From positions 99,693,606-99,757,605 of the forward strand of contig CM069441.1 in NCBI GenBank assembly GCA_035610835.1: a DNA stretch of 64,000 bases, in the 5' to 3' direction. Of the stretch, positions 21,514 through 32,400 are shown piece after piece. This DNA comes from Ophiura sarsii (taxonomy: Eukaryota > Echinodermata > Ophiuroidea > Amphilepidida > Ophiuridae). Numbering within the stretch: position 1 is the stretch's first letter; every line of letters starts with the position of its first letter. The notes beneath the pieces are model-generated. The model ran no database searches. It saw only the letters and a list, made by a program, of their open reading frames with translations, and was not told the origin of the DNA. The position numbers were made by a program, and so were the translations under genes.

Positions 21514-23752
21514 TCTCTACTACATATCTACCAAAAAGGTGTCATCAATAAACTAGTTTTTCATCCATAGCCAGGTTTTCTTTAGTTTTGTCTACAGGTT
21601 TGAACAAATTAGTGAACATTCTTGGCCCACTGGATTTAAAGCCGTTACATGCTAGTCCACTCACTGTGTGTACTAGCTCAACAAGGTCATTTTATTGACC
21701 ACCCAGTTAATGCCTGGCACTGTGTAAACATGGAACAGTAACAGTGTTGCCAGAAAAGTGTGTGAATTATTTAGAAAAGTGCATTTAGGGGAAAATGTGG
21801 CTTGTTTTATTTAGGCTAAAACAGTGTTAAGGCTAATGAAAGTGAATTGTTAGTTTCCCATCACATTTTTTTGGGTCAGGGACAGGCGACTTTCAATTAT
21901 TCATTATTTTTGAAACATTCATTTAAAAAAAAAAATATGTGCCCAAATACGTGTAGCATAAGATAAGAACCAATAGTGTATAATTGTGAATAGGGGTATT
22001 ATATGTCCTTATACACTAAATAAATGAATTTCAGACCATTTGGCATGCAAAGTCTTGTTTATTTTAAAACTGTCTTTATCTTAATGCTTTTCAGAAGATT
22101 TGTCATAACACTCAAAAAAATCTTTCAAGATACACAATAACAAAGTGTTCATTAAAGCTTAACAACTCAGAAGTTCAAATCATAATGATTCGATAACAAG
22201 AAATAAGGCCAACAAAATTAGGTTGTCCTCATGTGACTGATCATATTTTACTTAAACGATACGGTATATTTATGCACATTCTAAATGTATGGTGCATGGT
22301 GGTTACTGGTTAGTGGCTCAGTTGCGATCACGATTCGGTAGAAATGGATTGATGGAAATCAGCAATCGCAGAGGCAATAATTAAATTTCTTTTTGGTGTA
22401 TATATAGGCCTGCTGTACAAGTTGTACGGCTTCGAAAAGTGCCTCGAAATCGCAAAAAATGAAAGAAAAAAATTGTCATATGGACGGGTTGGTATGTCGA
22501 GTATTCGATTTACATCATATTTGTACTTATTCAGGCCTGTACTTATTAATGATAAAATACGATATATTTGAAGTCAAACTTGGCTTATTTTTTCTAAATA
22601 AACAATTAAAGTATGAGTTGATGCGTACTAACACCAATTTTGAAGGAAAAACTGAAAAAAGTGCGAAATTCTGACTGCTTTGCCCAAAAAACACAAAAAG
22701 TCAGGGGTTTTTTTTGTGTGGAAAAAACAGTATTTTGATCATAACTCAATCATTTTTGGTCCAATCAATTTCATTTTGGTGGCAACACCCCTGTTTGTGG
22801 GGACAAGGAATACTATTATGCAACTTTTTTTCTCCTGAAAAAAGGTCGCTGTTCCAAAGTACCTTTCGCATCGAAGTATATCAAAAAGTTGAAACATGAC
22901 ATAAGTTACATTTTAGGCATTTCCTGAAAATCTGAGAATGTCTAACAATTCACTTTCATTAGTCTTATAAATATCATTCAACAAATTAATTTTCTGTCGA
23001 GGAAGGACCACAAGAATAACTTGAGAATTTTTATGAAAATCAGCCCAGTGAGCGAAATGGTACAATTTTTTGAAACTTTTGGAGACAATTTTCATGTTGA
23101 AGGGTTCAAAGCTATATTTTTATTTAAAATAGTACCAATATAGGAAACCTCAGAATTGGAAAACCTTATTTTTCTTGGCAACATTAGGGCTTATGAGGGG
23201 ATAATTCAGTGCTGTCAGCACTTGTTTGTCAAATTATCATGACTACAATACAAGCCATAACTTGGGAAACTGAAAAGTATTTTTGAAATATTCAAAAAGC
23301 ATTTTCATGTGTAACTTAAGTTCTGTCAATAGGCATTTCAGTTGTCCATTAAATGGTGCTGATCAAGGTCGCCCATTGACTACACACATAAGCAGTGGTA
23401 CTGGTCAAACAAGCAGTGTTGCCAGTATTGCATGATGCCCCAGTGAGGTGCATAAAATAATAGGGCAAAAGTTGCGGGTGAAGATTATGTTTGTTGGTAT
23501 TGTGTGATTGATATTCTGTTGAAGTTGATGCTTGTCTATATTACTGTACCAAGTTGCTTGAAAATCGGTCAAATGGATGCAAAGTTATAATTTTTTGAAA
23601 AATGTGCACTGCATTTAGATGATGATGGTTATGGTGTACATTCAAGCAAGTAGGCTATGTTTGACATGCATATTTAAGGATATAAAATCCAAAAAATAAA
23701 GGAAATCCATCAATGTTAACACCCGCAACTTTTTAGAAATGTAGTTTTCACC
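21514..23752. other. AT-rich intergenic DNA without recognised genes
   Basis: Short ORFs (for example 22459-22674 and 22714-22899) show no motif or splice support. No strong repeat boundaries seen. Confidence 0.4.
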
Positions 23753-24335
23753 CCCGGGGTGCTCAGTGGTCATTACATGAGGGGTATCATGCGTGTCCAA
23801 GAAATCACGTAATTAGGGTAGTTTTTCAAGCTGGGGCACGTTACGTACGTAACGTGAATAGGGTATCAAAACAAGCCAAATCAAGAAAAAGGGTATACTT
23901 TTTACATCATTAGCTCTCGTATTAATAGGGTCCTTATTTGCTCCATTAGGATTATCATTATAAATAGCCATGATACATGGGCGAGATATATTTCTCTAAT
24001 TGTATCCTTTGCAAGTGAGTGATAAACCAGCTTGGCATTTGTTGCATAATACTTTTAGCTTATTAGGGAAGGAAAAAAGGGTTAGAAATGTGGCCTACGC
24101 GGTAAGAGGTTGAAACTATACAAATTACTTGCTTTAGGGTATCAACATATTTTGAGTACTTGTTTAAGGTATTGGAAATACTGATATTACTTGCTTTAGT
24201 AGGGTATGTAAAGTACTGTGCCATACTTGTTTAGGGGTGCTTTTTCACATTAACACGATTACGTATTTAGGGTACTTTTTGAAAGTCCTTGGACGCGCAT
24301 GATACCCCCTTGAATTGACCACTGAGCACCCCGGG
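23753..24335. mobile_element. Non-autonomous hAT-like element, 8-bp TSD TTTTCACC
   Basis: Termini CCCGGGGTGCTCAGTGGTCA and its exact inverse at 24316-24335, flanked by identical TTTTCACC at 23745-23752 and 24336-24343. The 583-bp interior has several GGGTA-ending AT-rich blocks and no coding frame. CCCGGGG-type ends are shared with the element at 49595-50000. Confidence 0.78.
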
Positions 24336-24343
24336 TTTTCACC

Positions 24344-26172
24344 ACTTATAATTGGGCTTGCAATTACAAAATTGGCAAGCAGTGCTGCCAGTTTTCAAAA
24401 CGTTGAAGCTTGTTTACAAGTAAACAATGCCATTTCTGGACGTTTTTTTGTTTGTTTTTTAATTTATTTGTGTTTTGCCATTAAATGCATTCATAAACTG
24501 TTATTATTTATGTGAAGATTTGTAATAATATCATGTTTTCATTAAATGTTGCATCTCAAATTTAACGCCCAAATTATATTGATCAACAAAATAAACAATT
24601 ATGTAAATTAATTAATTAAAGCACAAAAATGAATCGATTTTGTTTTGAGAATTTTTAGTTAAATTATTACTCAATAAGAAATGTAACAGTCTTACTAATT
24701 GATCTAGTTTCAAAGGAAAATAATAAAACATGCAGTAATTATTTAAATTGGCAATTCCTTATAGCGGTGCCAATTCTGATGACATCAAAATAAAGACTAA
24801 CATAAGAATTGCCATTCAACGTTTTCAACAAATTTGATCTACAAAATTGTTCATAGCTCGATAACGGTTAGGTGTATTTCAAAAATTTAAAGTGCATTTA
24901 AAAGATGAGGCAATACTCTTTATCACTTAATCAATTATTTAACCAGTTCATGATTATTTAATTTTGGTCTGAAGTGCCTACTGTCAACAAATTTCCCTTA
25001 TTTAACCATTTAGTACTGTTTTAAATAGTTAATGCAGTAAATTGCCACATATTTCCCTTCCATGAAAACTTCAGGTCCTGTATTCTTCGGCTAAGGCATA
25101 TAATAATATGCATCCCTGAGATCCAGTGAGGCCATAACAATCCTTTGTAACTAGCTAAAAACTGTCCATTTAAAAATGGTGATATGCAATGTATTCATTA
25201 AGTTCAGATAAGTCTAGAATCTTTCTTATGTCTAGTAAATATGTTTGAATGAAAATCAACATAATATAATATATTCAAGTGATGTTGGTTCAATGAGTGT
25301 GAGCTGGCCTTAAAAAGATGCATGGTTTTGACGAGGTTGGTGCATAGTTCTGAAACCTTGCTGACGTCCTTTGAAACTCTTTGTCTCATACGTTCTGAAT
25401 GACCCAAGTTTTGTTCATTATGTATGGGTGAAAGCGTTGAAAGGTTGGCCACCTTCTGCTCTTCTGGAATATCTTTCATGCTTTCATTTGCTGTGGAAGA
25501 TTATCCCCAAATAGGACATCGGAATCCTTCACTGACAGTTTGCATAGGTGCCAGTACTTATGATCGAGGTTGGGCTTTATCAACTCTCTTCTCTTCGCAT
25601 CTCATTTTCAATTAAAAAATTGCATTTCCAAGCAATGCAAAATGTATCTTGATCACTGGTAGACACTCACAGGTTGTCCATATCACTAGCAAGGGCAGTG
25701 AGACCTTGGATAAGTGACTTTTGCACCTTATGGATTTTCAAATCCACAGACCGTGTTCTGGGTTTCAGGCTCTCCCATATTTGTGGATTAACTTTAGGTG
25801 TGCACTATTATGACGTTATAGTTAGATGGCTTCACATACCTCTCTAGTGTTTCAGTCAGACAAAGTGGCTGATTTTGGTATACATGTACATCCCTGCTTT
25901 TATTGCGCTATGGCAAAACTCTCTCTCATCTACACTTTCTCAGAAAATTTCACAGAATCCTCTAGTTTCTTGGATTGTGTTTTAAATTAAAATATAGAGT
26001 CTTTACAATGATTTTATACTTGAACCTGAAGGTAGACTTAAACATCACAAATACTTTTTTACAGGCCTTTAAAATAAAAAGTAGCTTCATTTTGTCTTGT
26101 CTGTCACGCTAGTTATGGCCACTTCCCAAATTTCTCATAGCACAAACTGATATGTGTCATTCCACAGTAAAC
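24344..26172. other. AT-rich intergenic DNA, nothing convincing
   Basis: The 91-codon minus ORF at 25204-25479 has no recognised motif and no supporting splice signals. No clear repeats. Confidence 0.4.
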
Positions 26173-26180
26173 CAACACCG

Positions 26181-26552
26181 CAGGCCTCGAAATAAGAATA
26201 AAAATCAAAGGGTCCTCTGGACCCTTGCCTCTGAAATTCCAAGGGACCTCACTTATTTTCAAGGGTCCAAAACATTTGAAATTCGACATGAGTGGGGCTA
26301 CTTTTGGATTCAAGATGTCTGGATAACATATCATAACGTGGATTCCCCATATTTTAAACTTTGCTGTTAATGTTAAAGTACAACATCATAGGATATGTCA
26401 TCAGCAACATCTTTTGTTTAAAAAAATGCACACAATTTTCTGTATAATTTTATTTTTGTTGGGTCCTGAGGACCCCTATGATAGAAGAGTCAAGGGTCCT
26501 CACTATTTTTTAAGGGCTTTTGACCCGAGGGCCCTCCTTATTTCGAGGCCTG
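26181..26552. mobile_element. Non-autonomous hAT-like element, 8-bp TSD CAACACCG
   Basis: Ends CAGGCCTCGAAATAAG and CTTATTTCGAGGCCTG are perfect 16-bp inverted repeats, flanked by CAACACCG at 26173-26180 and 26553-26560. GGGTCC words are distributed in inverted fashion inside. Length 372 bp, no coding capacity. Confidence 0.8.
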
Positions 26553-26560
26553 CAACACCG

Positions 26561-27327
26561 CGGGTATCTTGGTAAATTCATGATTGTTTTGTGGAAACTA
26601 TTGGTATCACTTGCTTGTAAGTTTAACATGCAGTAGATAAGGAAGGGCAAGGAGAGATAGTTCTGAAACGTTCTTTAGCATGTTCCGTTTTTAGTTTATA
26701 ACCATTCATGTGCCAAAAAATACTAAATTTGGGTCTCGTTATCCTGACACGACAACAAAAAAGGTGACATTTACCCAACTATCTCTCTATCTATTACAAG
26801 TGAAAAGAAATGCTCAAATGTTAAAATATGAAATCAAAGAATATTTTGCTCAAGTTGTGCTTGAATATTTTGACAATTTTTGGGATTTGCTGTTGGTTAA
26901 CTGTGGAATTGCCCATATGCAAATAAAATGGTTGAATAACCCCGCGTTTCAATATTAACATGTTTATTTATCAGTTTTTAAAGAACAGTTAAATCTTGAC
27001 TACAATTTGATTCATTTTTTCATGAAAATCGATCACTGATTAGGCCCTTCACAATTGATTTTGAGTTTCCTGTTGCAGGCTTTAAAATATTAATGAGGTG
27101 GCTTTTAATTATTAATTATCTTTTATTTTCTTTATTTATAAACTAATTATTTTGTGGTCGCAACCAAGTTCAACCCCTTTATATCGAGGACTCTGCATTT
27201 AATTATTTTCCAAGTATGATTAATTTGATACCCAAGTAATACTGCAATCATGTTCTATGTTTATACATCATCATAGCTGATATGATTAAAGTCAGAAAGT
27301 AGCAAATAAAGTTGATTGAAAGTCATT
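26561..27327. other. AT-rich intergenic DNA
   Basis: One 82-codon ORF at 26710-26958, without recognised motifs. Nothing else stands out. Confidence 0.4.
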
Positions 27328-27331
27328 TTAA

Positions 27332-28028
27332 GGGAAGTGTCAACCCTAAATATATGCAATTTATCAAGAACTGTAACTTTTAAACTAATAATGTAATGTA
27401 CATAAAAGTATACAATTTTTCAAATGAAATAAGTCGGAGAATCCATTTTTGGTATTAAATTTTCCAAAAAATAGTGATTTCTACATTTTTGCCCAAAAAT
27501 CACTTTTTTGGCGCCAACAATTTACGGACAACCTAACAAAATCAGTTTTTGATTCAAAATTTCAAAATTTCACCAAAATCATCTAAAGTCAATTATCTAG
27601 GAAGCACTTTTTTTTTTTGGCTTGAAAATTTTTAGTTTTGAAAATATTGACCTAAAAGTGCCAAAAATGTGATTTTTGAGTTAAAATACATTTTTTTTGC
27701 ACTTTTTGGTCAATATTTTCAAAACTAAAAATTTTCAAGCCCCCCAAAAAAAGTTCTTCCTAGATAATTGACGTAAGATGATTTTGGTGAAATTTTGAAA
27801 TTTTTAATCAAAAACTGATTTTGTTAGGTTGTCCGTAAATTTTTGGCGCCAAAAAAGTGATTTTTGGGCAAAAATGTAGAAATCACTATTTTTGGGGAAA
27901 TTTAATACCAAAAATGGATTCTCCGACTCATTTCATTTGAAAAATTGTATACTTTTATGTACATTACATTATTAGTTTAAAAGTTACAGTGCTTGATAAA
28001 TTTCATATATTTTGGGTTGACACTTCCC
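27332..28028. mobile_element. TTAA-flanked foldback element (family E), about 700 bp
   Basis: A near-perfect palindrome over its whole length: GGGAAGTGTCAACCC at the left and GGGTTGACACTTCCC at the right, flanked by TTAA (27328-27331 and 28029-28032). Arms of about 330 bp carry few mismatches, so it would form a very long hairpin. TTAA plus a GGG start fits piggyBac/Kolobok-type mobilisation. Confidence 0.82.
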
Positions 28029-28122
28029 TTAAAGGCGAAAATCATAATTAAATATTTTGTAATTTTCAATTTCGGACGCGGACGGCAACAGGAAACTCAA
28101 CATTAATTGTGAGGAGCCTTAA

Positions 28123-28812
28123 AGGTATATAAAGACATCAAAAAAAGTAACTCGGCTGTTGTAAAAGCACCTATAATTTTAAAATTGTTACTCATATTCT
28201 AAAATTGAAATAACCATGAAGACGGACAATTTAATTACGGTGATTTTGACACTTGTTTGTTAAAATCGATAAAGTATTGTTGTCGCGGTATGTCCTTACA
28301 GATGAAAAGTGCCCATTTCCATTGTTGCAGTAACTCCTATTCATCTACGATTCAGCGTGAAGATAATAGCGGGAATTTTGATAGTTTGTCCATGGCGATG
28401 ACCTGTCCTGTCTGTCTTCTCGGACCTTCTGAGCATTTGGAGTTTTAAATTCATCCTTTTTAATTGTAACGAAGTATAATGCCTGTCATCCCCATTAAAT
28501 TGTCCCGGATTATGCTAATCAAGTTTACAGCACAACAAGAACAGCTAATCAAAATTCCCGCTATTTTCTTCACGCTGATTCAGAGAGATCAATAGGAGTA
28601 CTGCAACAATGGAAATGGGCATTTTTCATCTGTAAGGACATACCGTGACAACAATACTTTATCGATTTTAACAAACAAGGTGTCAAAATCACCGTAATTA
28701 ATTTTCCGTCTCCTGGTATTTTCATTTTTAGAATATGAGTAATAATTTTAAAATTATAGGTGCTTTTACAACAGCCGAGTTACTTTTTTTGATGTCTTTA
28801 TATATATTATTA
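28123..28812. mobile_element. Foldback element with TTAA on the left
   Basis: The arm from AGGTATATAAAGACATC (28123) to about 28375 is inverted at about 28555-28800 (ending GATGTCTTTATATATA), around a unique roughly 180-bp centre. The left boundary is TTAA at 28119-28122. The right terminal bases have decayed. The small ORF at 28257-28448 falls in an arm. Confidence 0.7.
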
Positions 28813-28849
28813 GGGATCAGAAAGGTATCATTTGGAAATCAAATTATAA

Positions 28850-29074
28850 GCTAAAATGTGGTGAATTACTGCCAAAGGTGGTTAACCACCAACCAGTATG
28901 TGTACTACTCAATGGGCACATGTCTTTTGACTTTGCCCTTCTCTTCTAAAAATAGAACCATTGGAGTTATGCAACTCAAACTTTGGAATGCAACAATTTC
29001 AAGGATGACCTTTCATGTAAAATAGAAAACATCAAGTTTAAAATCGGGTCAAGAATCGAAACATCTACCTTGAA
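28850..29074 (-). mobile_element. TTAA MITE family B, truncated copy
   Basis: Inverse orientation, sharing GTGGTTAACCACC, the AATGGGCACAT block and the terminal AACATCTACCTT with the full copies. It lies directly upstream of the first recognised exon of the DUF4806 gene. Confidence 0.6.
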
Positions 29075-29205
29075 CACTCGTTTGAAATCTTTCATAATAA
29101 TAATAAATAATGAACATTTGTAATGCGCGCAAATCTGCCAAAGCACTCATGGCGCATTGAGCAATTAAACAAAAGAAACACTGTAACCAGAGCAGAGAAC
29201 ATCTG

Positions 29206-29407
29206 CAAAAACCATATGCAGTGGTTGAGTTTGTCAAGCGTGGAGACATAGCCTTGGTGTGCCAATCATGGCTTAGAGGAGATTTGAAAGACCATTGCTA
29301 CTGGCCACCTTACAAAAATACAGCAAAGCTAGTGAAGGCAGTGATCGAGAAAGTGGAAGCAGGTTCAACATGGGAGTTGTTTAAAGTCAAACGGCTTTGT
29401 TCAGCGT
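29206..29407 (+). CDS. DUF4806 gene, first recognised exon
   Basis: Encodes KPYAVVEFVKRGDIALVCQS, then WPPYKN and TWELFKVKRL, the conserved N-terminal block of these proteins. The donor after 29407 is a perfect GTAAGT, phase 1. The 5' boundary is uncertain: the frame is open back to a stop at 29158, with weak acceptors at CCAG (29190) and GCAG (29195). Conservation normally begins at the Tyr-Ala-Val-Val, so little coding sequence is missing. Confidence 0.7.
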
Positions 29408-32400
29408 GTAAGTAAAGTTGTTCATGGGTCATTCCGTGTCAAAACAACCAAAATCGCCCCTTTAGTACATTTTACCATAGACCAACATTTTTTCAGGGGG
29501 CTATTTTGTGAAAACTGGGGGCTAATTGCCCTTCGCCCCCGTGTATTTTGAGCCCTGAGTCCATGTCTAGTTTTTGTTGTTGTATGTGTTCATTTGAAAC
29601 ACATTCCATCATTCTAATGAAATGTCATCAAAATCTGAGAGGGTCACCTGGGGACCACTGGTTGATTTGACACCGAATGGCCCTCATACATGTACACTGT
29701 ATATTCATGTTACATCACTTATTCATCAATATAATTAAATATAAAATGCTCAAAAATTTTCTTTAAATATCAAAATCCTCAAATATCGCAGGATATGTAC
29801 ATTCAGTATTACATGTGTTAATCTTAATGATGCCCAATTTGACACAATCCCTTTCAGTGGACACGCCCAACCCCAAACCCACACACTTGCTTGAGAATGA
29901 GAACACTGGGAGGTTCAAATCTGAACGTGCCAAAATCTTCACTATTTTTTGCTAACAGTCAATAGAGCATCACTTCTATTTTGTACTGAGAACTGGTCAA
30001 TGTAACAACATTTCATTAAACAGGCAATAAATTGTTGTTTATTGAAACATTTTAACATTGGACTATACAAAATACATTAGACGCAAACTAAAAAGGAATT
30101 TTGTGTACAGCTAAGGTTAGTGAGGCCTAAAAGAAAAAAGGTTTGTTTGCCCAAACACGACCGACCCATAAAATCTCAAAACCCCATGCCTTTTTATTTT
30201 TTATTTTTTAGATTTAATTTTTTTTTTTAAATAATGTTTTATGTTGAAAAATATATGTATTAAATGATATTTTCATCTTAATTTGCCAAACTAATCAACT
30301 ACACTGCCCTGTTATTTACTTATTTCCACATACACCCTTTAAAACACTAAGGAGATGCAAATCCAAGATCCTACCACTATCTGAAGGTGGCCCTATTAAA
30401 AACAAAATACATGTAGCCCTAACCAGCCAGGCTATGTTCGTACGGTGTGGAAACTGGGGGAAGGGGACAAAGTATGATTTTAAACCAAATAATCGCTGTG
30501 AAACCCCTTGGAATTGACCCCAGAACCTCTGATCACCGCGCCGCATCCCTAATCACTCGGCTAACCTGGTAACGCTCACCTGGGCAGTGATTTTGTACAC
30601 ACATATCAGCTTGGTTGATGACGTCATCGAATCATATGCTATAGAATGCGCATGGACATTGTTTTTTGCTTTAGTGAATCGGAGTGTAGGAAGGTTAGGG
30701 TTTTAAAGAACATTCAAGTGTATTAAAGGCATAGTATGTGATCTTTTCCAGAGAGCGCCCTCTATTCATGATTATTTTTAGAAAGTAGATTTTCTTGCAG
30801 ATTTACATTTCTGATCATAAATCGGACATACATTCCAAGTTACAGAGCGATACGATTCCTAATTACCTCAAAATCATGGTTTTAGAGTGAATTTAGACTA
30901 AAGTAAAATAAGTTGTCGGACAAAAATCGACAATCCTACAGTTTATTTTCACTCTAAAACCATGATTTTGAAGTAATTAAGAATCGTATCGCCCTGTAAC
31001 TTGGAACGTATGCATGATTTATGATCAGAAATGTAAATCTGCAAGAAAATCTGCTTTCCATTTTTTTTTTTTCGATGTTGAGGGCGTTTCCTGGAAAGAT
31101 CACATAATATACCTTTAACATCAACTTGTATAGTCTTTTTCTTCTCTAAAAGTGTCCATAGCCAAAAAAAAAGAAGGTAATCGACCTACCGACCCACTTT
31201 TTTCAACTCTTGTTTGGGCAAACAAACCTTCTTTTTTTTTTAGGCCTGACGTTAATTGTGGATGGCAACGCCAAGTCTGTGAAAATACATTGATTTTTCC
31301 GTAGTCAATGGATCGATGACAAATTATAGCAATGTACTATATTCAGCGAATTTATTTTAAAAAATAACCTGCTTTTTAGAATGATCTTTTCTTGGAAAAT
31401 ATGACACTACAACAAATCTCACACCCCTAGCGATTCCTGATAATATTTATAAAATTCATTGAACTTGTTTTGGTTACGTTTACCTCGTGAGCAAGAGGGG
31501 GTGCCACGCTTTATAAGTACAGTGTCTATGGGAGCCGCCGCTCGACTATAGGAAGAGGGTAGGTGGATTAAATGCCTGTGTTGATTTTAACAAAAATAAA
31601 TGCATTTCTTTGACAGCTACCTATGGCAGTGGGATGAAGAAGCTCAAAGTGGCTGAGGACCAATCAGACAATTTCGGCTCAACCGAAGACGAGTCTGTGA
31701 CTCCGCCGCCCCGCACTAGACAGTGAGTGTTATTTTTATAATATAAATGGGAGTTCTAAGCTTTCAAAATGACATTCGCAAAGCATTATCATGATTAATA
31801 TCATAATATTTTAAGAAGTTTAACATTTGGTACAAAATCTGTCCATCAGATGTTATATTCTCAAATTTTTCAATTTTATTATTGCACTTTGCAGTTACGA
31901 AACACCGCAATATGGACATGACTGTCTCAGTCATTTAGACATTCATAAAACTCGTGTGAAACTTAGAAAGGTTCTATTTCAGGAATGAGAAATTTCAGTT
32001 TTAATTGGAATTAAGGTGTGTTTTTTTTACGACAAAATGTATGTGTTTCTTTTTCACAATTTTCATTTTTTCCCCCCTCGCAAACTTCAATTCTTATGGC
32101 CTACCCTGTGTAGCCCACTCCTATTGATAACAATTCATTTGTATACATAGAACAAGGTTTTATTATGGGAAATATTCTGTCATCGCAGGAGTTGCAGTTA
32201 TATAATGAAAGTGGTTTGACCTTAATTTGAATGTTTGTTTCAGCCCCCCACCACGCTACAGGGCAGACACAGATGAGGACGTGGAAGAACCTGGACCTGA
32301 ACCAAAGAAGAAGAGGCTACGGGCGAGTGTGACCATCCCGAAGATCTGTGATCCACCATTACCCACAATGGTGTTCATGACTGGGGAGACAACCCCACTG

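Larger units (their letters stand above)
30123..31247. mobile_element. Composite element with AGGCCTAAAA ends, in intron 1
   Basis: AGGCCTAAAAGAAAAAAGGT plus TTGTTTGCCCAAACA at the left is mirrored at the right (TGTTTGGGCAAACAAACC...TAGGCCT). It carries nested insertions: a tRNA-like SINE head at 30510-30563 and TTAA MITE A at 30727-31114. No coding frame. Confidence 0.6.
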
